Positions 37,170 to 48,492 of a stretch of DNA of 64,000 bases are shown here, in pieces. Location of the stretch: NCBI RefSeq assembly GCF_030867145.1, contig NC_134417.1, forward strand, positions 95,441,278 through 95,505,277, read 5' to 3'. Source of the DNA: Opisthocomus hoazin (lineage: Eukaryota; Chordata; Aves; Opisthocomiformes; Opisthocomidae). Within the stretch, counting starts at the first letter, position 1; every line of letters begins with the position of its first letter. Both the position numbers and the translations under genes were made by a program. The notes beneath the pieces are model-generated. The model had not been told where the DNA came from, ran no database searches, and saw only the letters and a program-made list of their open reading frames with translations.

Positions 37170-38267
37170 GCAAGTGTGAGATCTCCAGAGGGAAACCATC
37201 ACCAACAAAGTCATCAACAATAAGGGGTGTTCCACTAAGAAGGTGACACGTCCAACAGCCCAGATGAAATGCCTCTACACGAACAGCACAGGCAATAAGC
37301 AGGAGGAGTTGGAAGCTACCGTGCTGCTAGAAAGCTATGAACTAATTACCATTACTGAAACTTGGTGGGATGAATCCCATGACTAGAGTGTGGCTATCAA
37401 TGGCTACAGGCTGTTCAGAAGTATATAGGTGGGAAAGGAGGAGCGTGACCTGGACAGGCTGGAGAGTTGGGCAGAGAGGAACCTGATGAGGTTTAACAAG
37501 GGCAAGTGCAGGGTCCTGCACCTGGGGAGGAACAACCCCATGCATCAGTACAGGCTTGGGGCGGACCTGCTGGAGAGCAGCTCTGTGGAGAGGGACTTGG
37601 GTGTCCTGGTGGACGACATGTTGACCATGAGCCGGCAGCGTGCCCTGTCTGCCAAGAAAGCCAATGGGATCCTGGGATGCATTAGGAGGAGTGTGGCCAG
37701 TAGGTCGAGGAAGGTTCTCCTTCCCCTCTACACTGCCCTAGTGAGGTCCCATCTGGAGTACTCTGTCCAGTTCTGGGCTCCCCAGTTCAAGAAAGATGAA
37801 GAGCTACTTGAGAGAGTCCAGCGGAGGGCTACAAGGATGGTGAGGGGACTGGAGCATCTCTCCTACTAGGAAAGGCTGAGGGAGCTGGGCTTGTTCAGCC
37901 TGGAGAAGGCTGCGAGGGGATCTAATAAATGCTTATAAATATCTCAAGAGTGGGTGTCAGGAGGATGGGGCCAAACTCTTTTCAGTGGTGCCCAGCGACA
38001 GGACAAGGGGCAATGGGCACAAACTGAAGCACAGGAAGTTCCATCTGAACATGAGGAAGAACTTCTTCACTCTGAGGGTGACGGAGCCCTGGAACAGGCT
38101 GCTCAGGGAGGTTGTGGATTCTCCTTCTCTGGAGATATTTAAGACCCGCCTGGACAAGGTCCTGTGCAGCCTTCTGTAGGTGACCCTGCTTCGGCAGGGG
38201 GGTTGGACTAGATGACTCACAGAGGTCCCTTCCAACTCCGAACATTCTGTGATTGTGTGATTCTGTG
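37170..38267 (+). mobile_element. CR1 LINE with large internal deletion (endonuclease start fused to reverse transcriptase end)
   Basis: The 5' part (37,250-37,425) encodes the start of the CR1 ORF2 endonuclease: MKCLYTNSTGNKQEELEATV, then LLESYELITITETWWDESHD. An in-frame TAG follows. At about 37,430 it jumps straight to the C-terminal part of the reverse transcriptase (residues such as [20 protein letters not shown] and [20 protein letters not shown], open to 37,867). It then runs through the CR1 3'UTR to terminal octamers near 38,267. The middle of ORF2, probably 1.5-2 kb including the catalytic RT motifs, is missing, so the copy cannot mobilise itself. Confidence 0.9.
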
Positions 38268-38287
38268 TTTACCTACAGTGATAAGAT

Positions 38288-38355
38288 ACCCCTGAGACTT
38301 CTCCCAGCTGAACAGTCCCAGCTTGCTCACCCTTTCCTCATAGGACAGATGCTCA
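38288..38355 (-). mobile_element. CR1 fragment in opposite orientation
   Basis: GAGACTTCTCCCAGCTGAAC, then AGTCCCAGCTTGCTCACCCT and TTCCTCATAGGACAGATGCT, is the complement of the CR1 segment GAGGAAAGGCTGAGGGAGCTGGG. It lies 20 bases after the end of the preceding CR1, tail to tail. The boundaries beyond 70 bases cannot be followed. Confidence 0.7.
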
Positions 38356-40329
38356 GGTTACTTTTCCTTGTTTAGATACCGTTATTTTGTCACCACTCTT
38401 TTATCTTCTTTGGGATATACAGATCCAGGTCTTGTGGAGCTCTTTGTTGGTCATTTCCTTGTCTTCGTACCATTCTTGATGTCCTCTGCTCCCACTGTAG
38501 CCTACCCACTATGCTGTGGTCACTGCACCTCCAGAAGAGAAGACCAATGTAGCACTTCTTTACAGACTGGGCTCTGATCTGTGCATGACATGCTAGCTAT
38601 GACTTTTCTGTGCAGCATGTGGCTGGTCATGGGCAATGTGTGGTATGTTTGTCCCTGCACATCTCAGCTTGCACCATTTCTGGCAGGTCAAGCCTTGCTA
38701 GGGCTTTTGCAGATGGGCTCTGCTTGTTCTAGGGGAACACTTGGTATTTGTCCTGCTTGCATTAGCTGCAGCTGGGGCTGCGACCCCAACCAGCCAGTGT
38801 CTTCTGCAGATTAAGACAGCCTCATGTCTGTTCCTTCATACAAGTCTTTAACAACTCTGGAAGACTGCCAGATGCAGACCTCCAGGTAACACTCGCTATG
38901 TATCACAGCAGTTTGACTACCGATAACTAACTTTGAATAGGGGTTTTCTGACTAGCTCTCACCTAATAGTCATTCACTCTATTTTGTCTTTTCTAAATTT
39001 CATTCTGAGAATCATATGTGAAAAAGCATGAAATTAAGACATTTAAGACACATAACATATGCTCCTTCCGTCCCTTTCCCATGGGACCTTTGGCCTGATA
39101 CAGAAGGAAGCAGGATTGGTCTGACCAACTTTGCATGTATCAAGGCACTTACAAATTGTTTAGTTACTTGCTGCAGTATTTTCCAGGAATCGAAGTAAGG
39201 CTGGTGAGGCATAGGACCGAATTTAAGAAGTCACAGTCAAACATGTGCTTGCGTTTGTCCCAAGCCCGTGCGGCCCAGGAGCCCGAGGGACAGCCTTGCT
39301 AGCAGGAGCGTGGAAGTGGGTGGGACGGTGTGGATGTGAGCAGCATTGCTGACATCTGGTGATGAGCCGGAGGAATGGAGAGGGGGCTGAGAGGCCCCAG
39401 AGGGAGCGCCTTTGTGCAAAAGTGTGTGCTCCCCGGGTTTCACCTGCAGAGCCTGGTACCTCAGGAGCATCAGCATCTGCTGCAGAGCATCTGGATGGAA
39501 ACAGAAGTGTGGGAAGCGTTTGGAGTCACGCTCCTAATGATGAAGTACCAGAAGCATTCGGCACCCAGATTGCTGCTACAGGGCCAAACCAGCCACTACA
39601 ATGAGTCCAGCAGAGCTCTTCAGGGAGTTGCTTAAAGAGCAGCTGTGTTGCTGTGTGGGGTTGCAGCTTGGGGCAAACACTGAGGCTCCTACTGCTGTAA
39701 GCCAGAGATCCTTGGAGTGCCTCCTCAGGTGGGATCACTGCAAGTGTCATAGGGCAGCCCTGTGAGGTCCTCATGGGCTGGTGTACTGGTGAGAGGAGGG
39801 AGTTTGTGTGTCACATCCAGCCCTGAGGTCCTTTGGCAATTCACAAACACCACCCAGTCCCACAGGGTGAAACATGCTCAGTGCTTCCAAGTGGCTGAAG
39901 TCTCTAAGCTAAAGGTGTGAGAGAAATTGAATAAGAGCATATACTTAAATAAAATTATAAAGTAGATGACCATTTATTTCAGAATGTCTTTTTCAGAAAC
40001 CAGTGCAGGCAGCAAATTTAGAGCAAGGAAGCTGACAGAGCCAGTACAAACCAGTAGTTACAAAATGCAGGAAACTAAGGGGAAGTGAGAGACATGGAGT
40101 ATCAATGAAGTGAGCAGCACTGTCAAGGTCAAGGGAAACATGAAACTGTTTCACTACACTGGGGCCAAACAGTCTTAGTGGTGACAGAGGCCAGTGGTAG
40201 ACCAGTGTGGAAGAGTGACAAGACTATGGATCACAGATCTGTAGTTAAGCCATCTGATCTCTGAGACTTGGGCTAAGCACCATGCAAGATGAATTCTGGT
40301 CTGGGCTAGGGCTGACCTTCTGGTGATTT

Positions 40330-40692
40330 TTAAAAAAAAGCAGAGATGAGAAATCTACATCCACCACGATGAGCTATTCTAAGATGCAATTAACTAGTAG
40401 ATTAATTACCCTTGCTATTAAAAATGTGTCTCATTTCTAACCTGTGTTTGCCCAGCTTCAATTTCCAGCCACTGGATCTAGTTTTTACCTCTAAGTGCCA
40501 ATCAGAAGAACTCGCAATGCTGAATAAACTCTGTAGCCTGCCCTTCAGGAAGGTAAGGCACTTAAGGACCAGCAATGGGTGTCAGCATGGTGATGGAGGA
40601 TGTGTGTTTAGCCTGTGTGCCCACAGTGCTTTGTGGAAGAGTGCTGTCAACCTTTCCTGCTCTGTAAATTCGGGACTGATGGATAGGCACCA
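40330..40692 (-). mobile_element. Ancient CR1/L3-type LINE, first half (split by the LTR)
   Basis: On the minus strand this resembles the old CR1/L3 reverse-transcriptase 3' region. Plus-strand words such as TGCCCAGCTTCAATTTCCAG, CCACTGGATCTAGTTTTTAC and AAGGTAAGGCACTTAAGGAC are complement of that consensus. The match stops near the LTR and resumes beyond it. Many frame breaks are expected; nothing is coding now. Confidence 0.55.
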
Positions 40693-41315
40693 TGTCCTGG
40701 TTTTGGCTGGGATAAAGATAATTTTCCTCTCAGTAGCTGCTGTTGATAATATATTGATGGATTTAGTTGTTGCTAAGGAATCAAGGACTTTTTTCAGTTT
40801 CCCATATTCAGCTGACGAGCAGGTGTGGAGGGAGCACAGCCAGGCAGCTAGACCAAGCTGGCCAATGGAAATATTCCATATCATGGAAGTCCTGCTCAGT
40901 TTATGAATGGGGGTTGGCCAGAAGGCAGGAATCCTTTCTTTTCTGGGAGTTCGAACTTTTCCGTGAATTTGGTCTTTTTCCATGAGTTTGGCGAGTTCTG
41001 CAAAATTCGCGAGTTCAGCAAAATTCATGAGCTCTGGGAAACCTGCGGGTTCTGCAGTCACTGCTTGGGGACTGGCTAAGCAATTGGTCATTGGGTGGCA
41101 AGAAAATGTGTATTATGTATAGCTTGTTTTGCATATTTATTATTATTATTATTATCATCATGGTTGGTATTTCCTTTGTTGTCTTATTAAACTGTCTTTA
41201 TCTCAACCCACGAGTTTTACTTTTTTCCATTCTCCCCCCCATCCCACTGCGGGGGGAAGGAGCAAGTGAGCAGCTGTGCGGTCCTAGTTGCCAGCTGCCA
41301 GGTTAAACCACGACA
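40693..41315 (+). mobile_element. Solo LTR of an endogenous retrovirus (ERV-type, TGTCCTGG...CACGACA)
   Basis: It starts TGTCCTGGTTTTGGCTGGGA and ends GTTAAACCACGACA, obeying TG...CA. Imperfect 5-base flanks CACCA and CACCT look like a decayed target-site duplication, and the 5-base length suits a class III-like ERV. It includes an (ATT)n run, the conserved TATTAAACTGTCTTTATCTC box and the pre-terminal pyrimidine tract. The usual TATATAA position reads ATGAATGG. No internal retroviral genes lie next to it, so this is a recombination-derived solo LTR. A GC-poor insert near 40,950-41,040 is unusual. Confidence 0.88.
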
Positions 41316-41520
41316 CACCTGAAACTGCACGCAGGACTCCAAGGATGAACCACGGTGTGTTCGACCACCACCTCTCCGAAACTCTCACTGCCAGGAATTA
41401 CTGGCAATCCATAACTCACTTATGGCTCTTCTCTGAACCCTCTCCAATTTCTCAGTTTTTATTGAAATGTCGACCCCAGAGCAGGATGCCCAAGCAGCAG
41501 AGAATCCAAACAATTGCAGT
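41316..41520 (-). mobile_element. Ancient CR1/L3-type LINE, second half
   Basis: The words TTATGGCTCTTCTCTGAACC and CTCTCCAATTTCTCAG are the complement of the CR1/L3 segment encoding the end of RT (GAGAGGGTTCAGAGAAGAGC). They continue the element interrupted at 40,692. The orientation and order of the two halves agree with one insertion split by the LTR. Confidence 0.5.
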
Positions 41521-41799
41521 CACTGGGCATCTGACCCTGGTTTCTGTGTGTAAACATACATTCTACCTAACGAAAACCAAGAACTCAATAGCTATTTCTG
41601 CCCTGTATTTGAAACAACAATGGGATGATATTAATATTTTACAGTGGTAATGAAATTCTTTCTATTCCATCAGTAATTAAGGAAAATGCTAAAGAGAAAC
41701 TGTTTAAGTAACAATTTTTATAATCTGCAGAAGGATAACTTACATCCAAGAGTATTTAATTGGCTAATGAGTTCATTGAACCATTGATTTTTTTTCATA

Positions 41800-43350
41800 A
41801 TAACAAATCATGGCACACTGGGGAACTTCAGATAACTGGAGAAAAAAAAAATCCAATGTCTTGCCAGTATTTAAATGTGTACACACGGATAGCCAAGAAA
41901 CTACAGAACAGTTAGTTCAACATACACCCCAGGCAATCACAGACAAACAGCCAAAGGATGTCCTGAGTAAATTAGTAAAAGCTAGAACCCAGATTACTGT
42001 CATTCAAATTAACGTCATTTGAGAGGTACTTTCAAACAATTTTACGTAATGTTTGTAAACCTACAAGTTTGATAGAGCTAACTAGATAGATATGGCATGC
42101 TTAGACTCCTGTAAGTCATTTGACTTAGTTCTGCATGACATTCTAATAAGAAAAATTAGCTGTATGCTACAGCCAGTGTGATCAGTATTAACAGATTTGA
42201 ATCGGGTAACTGAGAAGACTTATTTTATGTAGCCATTTGATAGATGTATTTCTAATTGTATTCTATTCACATATCAGTGCTATATGTTTTTGGCAATAAG
42301 GGAGAAAATAAACAACAATTGCTGGTAAAATTATTGGTGTAGATAAAATGAATTGTTGGAATGGTAAAAGTAACAGGCGGCACTTGCCCAAGACAACCTA
42401 ATTTGGATTGCTTGAAACACCAGGGTCATGAAAAACCTGTTTTGTTACGTCCAAGTGAAAAGTGTAACATACAGGAAAGAAATACGTGAGCTTCATTTTA
42501 AAACAGGGACAGCATCTTGGACAGAAATGAGTTTGAAAAACACTTAGAGGTGGTGACATACGCCATCCGAACAGAAAACATGCTGAATGCTGAGGGCATC
42601 GCTGCCAAGGCCGTCCTCCTCCTAGACTGTGTAAATAATCAAGTAATGTCAAATATGAATCTAAGAGTCCTGAGGCATTTGTGTAGATCTCACATCCACA
42701 TGGCTAAGAATAACTCTTACACAAGCATAGTACAACCATATTTTGAATGTTGTGCACAGTTCTAGTCCATTCACCTCAAAGTGATACACTAGGATCAGTA
42801 ACCGGTCAGGGAAAGCCTGTGCTTGTGGTGAAGGTTAGGTGACAGCCTCCACACAGGCAATGACACAGCTGAATAGAATTCCAGCCTGAGTAGGGAGAGA
42901 AATGACAGGGTTCTATATAGTTTTGAATAATATGATGAAAAGAAACAGACCATAGTTGTCTCCATATTCTTAGAATACAAGAGTTAAAGGGCATCAAATG
43001 AAACAAGAAGGTGACAGCATAAAGACAAATAAAAGGAGGTGATCAACACAATCTGTGATTAAGTTATCCTTGCCACAAGGATATCAGAATGCTCAAACAT
43101 ACACGGGTCCAAAAAGTGACTGGTCAAATTTATGGAAGAAAAAATAATATCTCTCTATGACTGCTATATACAGAAATGTGTTTTGACTCAAAAGTACCTG
43201 AAATGCACTTTATAGAGCTCAGGGGTAGGGATGGACATCCTAAGGAAGGGCTTTTCTATACTCGCTTTGTCCTCATACTCTTCTATGAATGCCATTATGG
43301 TTTACTAGCCCATGCATTATGGCACATCATGCTCTTTACTGAGGAACAGG
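41800..43350 (+). mobile_element. Ancient CR1-lineage reverse transcriptase relic
   Basis: Translation fragments along the plus strand match RT landmarks in order. DSCKSFDLVLHDILI near 42,105-42,150 corresponds to the D-x-S-K-A-F-D-x-V-x-H-D-x-L box. YTSIVQPYFECCAQF near 42,718-42,762 corresponds to the Y-x-x-x-V-x-P-x-L-E-Y box. GTCCAAAAAGTGACTGGTCA near 43,108 resembles the 3' domain. Frameshifts and stops separate the pieces. It is head to tail with the inverted older LINE at 40.3-41.5 kb. Confidence 0.6.
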
Positions 43351-46300
43351 AAAGATCAAGTAAGAGTCAAGCAGATATTCGAGGCTGGGAAGCCTACAGG
43401 GAGATACTGATGGAGTTGATATTTCAGTTAAAGCAAAGGGATACTAGGAATAGCCAATGCTTTGACTGCACAGAGAGGGTCAGAGTAAGACCCAGCGGCT
43501 GCAGCTAGGATGGAAACTTCTGTCTAGAAATAGGATGCATTTTTTTTTCCCTGAGCACATCACTCCCACTTGAACAGCTGCACTGAGAACACGGCAGTGG
43601 ACTTGCATTACTTCAGCCAGTCATGACGATGTATCTTTCTGACTGCTCTGCCCAAAAATGCAGGTGGATACTGAAGCAGGAGCATGAGTATGTGCCCAAG
43701 AGACATTCCCGGTGAACCTGGGACATGGTAGCAATCAGCAGCTGCCTGTGCCCGTGGCAGTTGGTAAAAACACATCAGAACCACATGTCCCTGTGCTAAT
43801 AATGTCACATGCTTGCCATCCTTGGTTGAGATCATAGCCCTCACACTCAGGACAGCTAAATTTTCCTGGCATAACTCCTGTCCCAGCAAGTACGCTCAGT
43901 GCTGCATTAGAAATCTCCCCTTTAGAAACCCGAAAAAAAGTAGCACATCTTGTTATATTGCCAAAATGTGCTATGGAACATCAAACCTTTTTAATGCTGT
44001 TGTAAATGTTTTTAAAAATCAATTACAAATCGATCAGCATAACTGAGTTAAACTCAGAGCATTGGTTCTCAGCCTGCATTTAGCTTGAACTTTTCTGATT
44101 GTTTCAGTTCTGAAAAAGGGCTTGAGTGCCCAAAAGCTTTTATGGTGGAGTTTTCTGGTTTAGTTTGGTTTGGTCTTCCCCCAGTTAAATCATTCAATCT
44201 GTATAAGACACTCCCCTTTTCCTACTAGCCTCTTGTTCCTTGAAAATGGTTACTGAATGGTATACTTACACACAATTAAATCATACCCTTCTAATTCCAA
44301 TAGGAACATAGATGAAATATATTCTACGAAGACTTGTGCCCAGGAATGGCTTCCCCCTCTCAGCCACATGCCTAACCTCATCCCTCTCATGCTGGCATTG
44401 CCTGCCTGCAAACCTGGTAGCTTTGAAAGGAACCCTGGAGATTCACCTGCAGTCCCAGCACGGGTTCTTCATTATAACAGGTGCCTGTCTATGCGATGAT
44501 GCCTTTATTCAAAGAGGAATTGGCAGTGCCAGGAGTTGGCCTGCTCATGTGTGCAGTGGCACTGCATGCTCCTGTGTTTTCAGAAACAAAACACTGCACG
44601 TTCACCTCTTTCATCATGAGCTGCCCTCATTGTCCAAATGCAGAACAGACTAGCAGAAGTAGCAAAAGTAAGCAGCAAGACCTGAGGCGAGGCTTCAAGT
44701 CTAACAGCTGCAAGAAACAACTACAAAATTAAACAAAACATTAAATTCAATCCTTCCCTGTCCTTAAGGTGATATTATTTTAGTGGCTGAGTCCACATTA
44801 CTGAACATATGTTATTGCACACATATGGACAGTCCTGGGAAGAAGGAGGCCCGGTAAACCAGCCCCATAGGTCTCTGCAGACTGCCTTCATACCAAAGAC
44901 ATGCATTCAGGTTAAGCAATTCCAGACAGTGCTGCCACCAAAAGGGACAGACCTTCCTTTTGCTCCTCCACAGTCACAGATATGATCTGGCTAAAAATGA
45001 ACACTATAAAGTAGTGATTAGAATCTGGGAATAAGACTATTGGACCTGCTCCCATCTCTCCATCACCCTGAACAGCCATGTGAGCACAGCCAGCAGGAAG
45101 GTGGTGACTTCAGGCTGGGTTCCTGCTTTGGTTCAAGGGAAATGCACTACTGATGCCTGGTAAGAGTAGGGGGCCATTATCGAGGTATTTTAAAAGGTTT
45201 GACTCTCCTGCTCCCTTCATCCCTGTTTCTCAGATAGCTTTGGTACGTCACCTCAAGCCAACACCTCACCTGTCTGACCACGGATGTCATAAAGCACACT
45301 GTCAAACCTTTTTAAATTGTACCATCTCTACACTGCAATAGTAGCACCAGCACACAGAGGCTGCCACAAATGGTTTCCTGACACCTTTTGTAAGCCTGTA
45401 ACTTCAGAACAGCATGGTCTAGTTGTGTAAGGTGGTGATAATTTGGAGACCAGAGCTACAACCTGTGGCCTGACAGAGGCAGAAAAAGAAGCATTAGGTC
45501 TGTCAAGTTGCTTAGCCTTCAGATCTGTGCGTTGAAGTGTCCGGGCGCTGATGTGGACGCTAACAGAGACCTTGTAAGACCCCTGCATGAAGAGGAGCAA
45601 ACTGCAGTGCAGCTCTAGTGTATCATCTGCCAGCCAGCAGCAGCTCAGGCACTCCGTGAGTCAGAAGCAGGAATACGGTTAGCTTACAGCAACTCTTTAG
45701 AGGAGGGTTAATGCCTTGATTTCTTTACAACTGCGTCTTTAAATTGCAGAAATAAATGTTACCCTTTACCTTGTTTAGAATGTGGTGCAGCCCAGGCAGT
45801 AGTGAGTGGACCTGCACTGTGCTCTGGTAGATGCTGGCTGAGCTGTTGTAGGGACTGACTGCTCTGTGCCTGGGGGACCAGCATTCTCAGGGCATGCTTG
45901 CTGGTACAAGCACTGCTGTCCTGCCCCAAGCTGCAAAGCCAGGCAACCCCAAACATTGTACCTGCATAGGAAGTGTTTGCCTGGGACCCCTCAGTCCCAC
46001 ACTCATGGCATATTCCCTCATGTCCTCTGAGAAACAGAGGAGTGCATAGGTTCGAGAGTGCACAGCACACCCCATGGATGAGCTCTGTCAGGAGTTTTCG
46101 AGGCAAGGCAGAAGTTGTACTTTGGTAGGTATAGAAAAAGACTATGGTTTACTCCAAACACCTTTGGGTACAAACTGTAAACGACTTGACTAAAGACAGG
46201 ACCCCAACAAATGCCCAGGGCACCACAGCTGCCTGGTTCAGGTTAGAGTTTGTAGATTTGGTCTAGGGAGACAGATACCCTACAACCAAAACTGTGATCA

Positions 46301-46587
46301 ATGCAGTGTATTTGCTCCTTGTCCCACAAAATGCCTTAATCTCCATTTCTTGTTTTTCTTAGTAAGTCTGGAGATGGTCCTGATTAGTATGGGTAAACAG
46401 AATGCTCCAAAACAGGTGCATGAGGCAGAGTACAAGGCTGCCTGGGACAGGGACGCTGCAACAGGTTTGGTGATGGGGCCTTGCAGAAGGTGTGGGAGGG
46501 GAAGGCGTTAGCTGGGAATGCACAGACTGCACTGGCAGGGATGGAACATCTGCACAGAAAGGCACAGCAGGACTGGAACCGCAGCCC

Positions 46588-46773
46588 TTAGTAAAGAATA
46601 TCCTCAAAGTCGAGCAGCAGGAAACGGTGCAAGGCACTTGGCAGGTGCAGCTGAGACAGGACCAGAAGCAATCGTCCCTCCAGGAAGGTCCTAAGTGTGC
46701 AGCGAGCCAGGTGCTGCAAGGAGCGAGGTCTTTGCTCCAGGGAGAAAAGTGACTGGTAGAAACGTGGGTATTT
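46588..46773 (-). CDS. ASB10: ASB10 last exon: SOCS box
   Basis: Sixty-one codons and TAA, in phase 0 after the acceptor CTCTCTGTAG. Translation KYPRFYQSLFSLEQRPRSLQ, then HLARCTLRTFLEGRLLLVLS, ends LLLDFEDILY. SLQHLARCTLR is the BC-box of a SOCS box, which binds Elongin B/C. The end, where LP...LLLDFE recalls the Cul-box, recruits Cullin-5. This makes ASB10 the substrate-binding subunit of an E3 ubiquitin ligase. The final DFEDILY matches the conserved ASB10 ending. Confidence 0.95.
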   Translation of the reverse strand, partial: KYPRFYQSLFSLEQRPRSLQHLARCTLRTFLEGRLLLVLSQLHLPSALHRFLLLDFEDILY

Positions 46774-47023
46774 CTACAGAGAGAGAACAGAAGATCATAG
46801 GCAGATAAAGCTGAAGATACCACCCTGGGAGCAGGGGTAGAACCAGACATCCCTTTACTTTAGTCACTACGGTGCATCCTCACTATCCCCCAACAGCATC
46901 CCCCTGTGCCCTGCAAATCTCCACCCAGCCCAGCCCAGCCCTGCCCTGCCCCAAACCTCTTCTGGCATCCTGCTGTGGTAGCCCAGCTGCATGTTCTCCA
47001 GCCAGCAGCATGCATTCCCTCAC

Positions 47024-47137
47024 CTGTACAACCTCCTCTGGAACCGCTTCCACCCAGTCCTCAGAGATGCGTACACGATCATAGCTGTTCATCAGGGCCT
47101 CGATGACACGTGGGCAGGTATGGCAGTACCGCAGCAC
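47024..47137 (-). CDS. ASB10: ASB10 exon before the SOCS box
   Basis: Thirty-eight codons, phase 0 on both sides: VLRYCHTCPRVIEALMNSYD, then RVRISEDWVEAVPEEVVQ. The acceptor is CCTGGTGCAG and the donor is CAG|GTGAGG. The TCPRVIEALMNSY motif is specific to ASB10 among ASB proteins. It joins SLLK at the end of the previous exon without a frame break. Confidence 0.95.
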
Positions 47138-47944
47138 CTGCACCAGGGAGAGAGGCAGGTGAACACTGCCTTTGTGCAAGATCATGCAAGCCCCACCTTC
47201 ACCTCCTAAAAAGCTGTACATGCTCAAAACCAGCCTTGGTAAATCCAGGGAATTAATGTCCTTCCCTCATGCTGTCCCAGAGGTCAAACCCACTGATAGT
47301 GGGAAATGCCACAGCACCACTCCTGCAAAAAGGGTGACTGAGCCAACATCCAACACATACAGCATGGTTGCATTCAGCACAGCTGGGTCCCCACAGCTTC
47401 TCCTGAGATGCAGAAAGTAATGTACATGGCTGGGATGCAGATCTCCTTCACCTGCCTGACTGATGCAAGTAGCTGGTAAGCAACCAACACTCTGCTTTAT
47501 GCCAGGCTCCTTTCCCCACATTTTTCTAGTTAAGAGCATGAGCCATTCTAGGGCAAGGACTGACACCCACTTTGTGTGCAGCAAGACTGAGGCACACCAG
47601 GCCTCTGTTGAGGGCTACATAAGGGTCGCGGGGATGTATTGTGCCTGATTGGCACGGGGCTGCAGAGACATCTAGTATCTGTGCTGTACGCAATGAGTGT
47701 CCCAAGAAGTACTGTGCCCACGTTCACTGCTACACAGAACCCTGGGAAGACATCATGCAGATTTTGTGCAGCACATCTCTGTGTGTACACGTCCACGTAG
47801 GTGCGACACACTGGTGCTGTGCATCTTACACCAGTGTGGCCTCTGGAGCACACCCCACCCATGCATAGTTGCACAGAGGCAGATCCCCCCCTGCTCTCGG
47901 CTCCCGCTCCCTGTGGCCCAGGCCAGCAGTAGCTGTCAGAGTCT

Positions 47945-48125
47945 ATTCCGGCTGTACGAGTGATCCTCATTATCTGGCGTTAATAGGAGATTAATTAGTG
48001 TTAATTGTTGATTTTCCTGTATTTTCCCAAAGGGGAGAGCAATCTGCTGATCTCCGGGCTGGGTAATTATTGTACTGCTCAGGAATTAAGACAGGAAATT
48101 AACCCTTTGTTTGCTGGTGTCTGGC
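47945..48125. promoter_or_regulatory. Candidate conserved homeodomain-site cluster in an ASB10 intron
   Basis: An AT-rich island of about 180 bases contains GTTAATAGG, ATTAATTAG (47,990-47,998), GTTAATTG (48,000-48,007), GGTAATTAT (48,062-48,070) and GGAATTAAG. No repeat family or coding frame explains it. ASB10 itself is not a developmental gene, so a distal role for GBX1 is suggested. That is inference. Confidence 0.5.
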
Positions 48126-48492
48126 ATAGACAGCATGAGCTGGAGGGTATGTCCCAAAGAGGAAACACATCCCCCGAGAACAAAAGGGCCAGCACTTCCC
48201 ACGGCAGGTGATTATGGAAACTGGGTAAGTACTGTCCACACAGCTTAGCAGACAGAAGCAGGAGAGTCCTACAGAAGAACACACCCCAGGAGAAAAAACT
48301 TTAGGGAATCACTTACCAGTAATGCCAGTTCCCCCTCCCCCAGCCCCTGGAAAGAGACAGGCAGGACAGCAAGCAGCCTGGCACAGAACAAGCCCTGCTC
48401 TGACACAAACATCCTTGCTCTCACTGGGGCCCTGATGTTCACAGCCTTCCCTTCCCACCATGCTTGCTCACAGCACAGCTGTGATCCCGCAC

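Larger units (their letters stand above)
31291..46587. other. GBX1-ASB10 intergenic region
   Basis: I find no protein-coding exon in these 15 kb. 31.3-32.2 kb is the tail of the CpG island. 32.2-37.0 kb is mostly unique or unrecognised sequence. 37.1-43.4 kb is dominated by CR1-lineage elements and one LTR. 43.4-46.6 kb is AT-balanced sequence with nothing I can identify and includes the ASB10 3'UTR, whose poly(A) site I could not place. Open frames above 100 codons here lack family features. Confidence 0.65.

Noticed and set aside
39359-39635. Two overlapping 80-codon frames in the GBX1-ASB10 gap, considered as a small gene
   Set aside because: No start context, family or splice evidence. 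Antisense frames of equal length exist.
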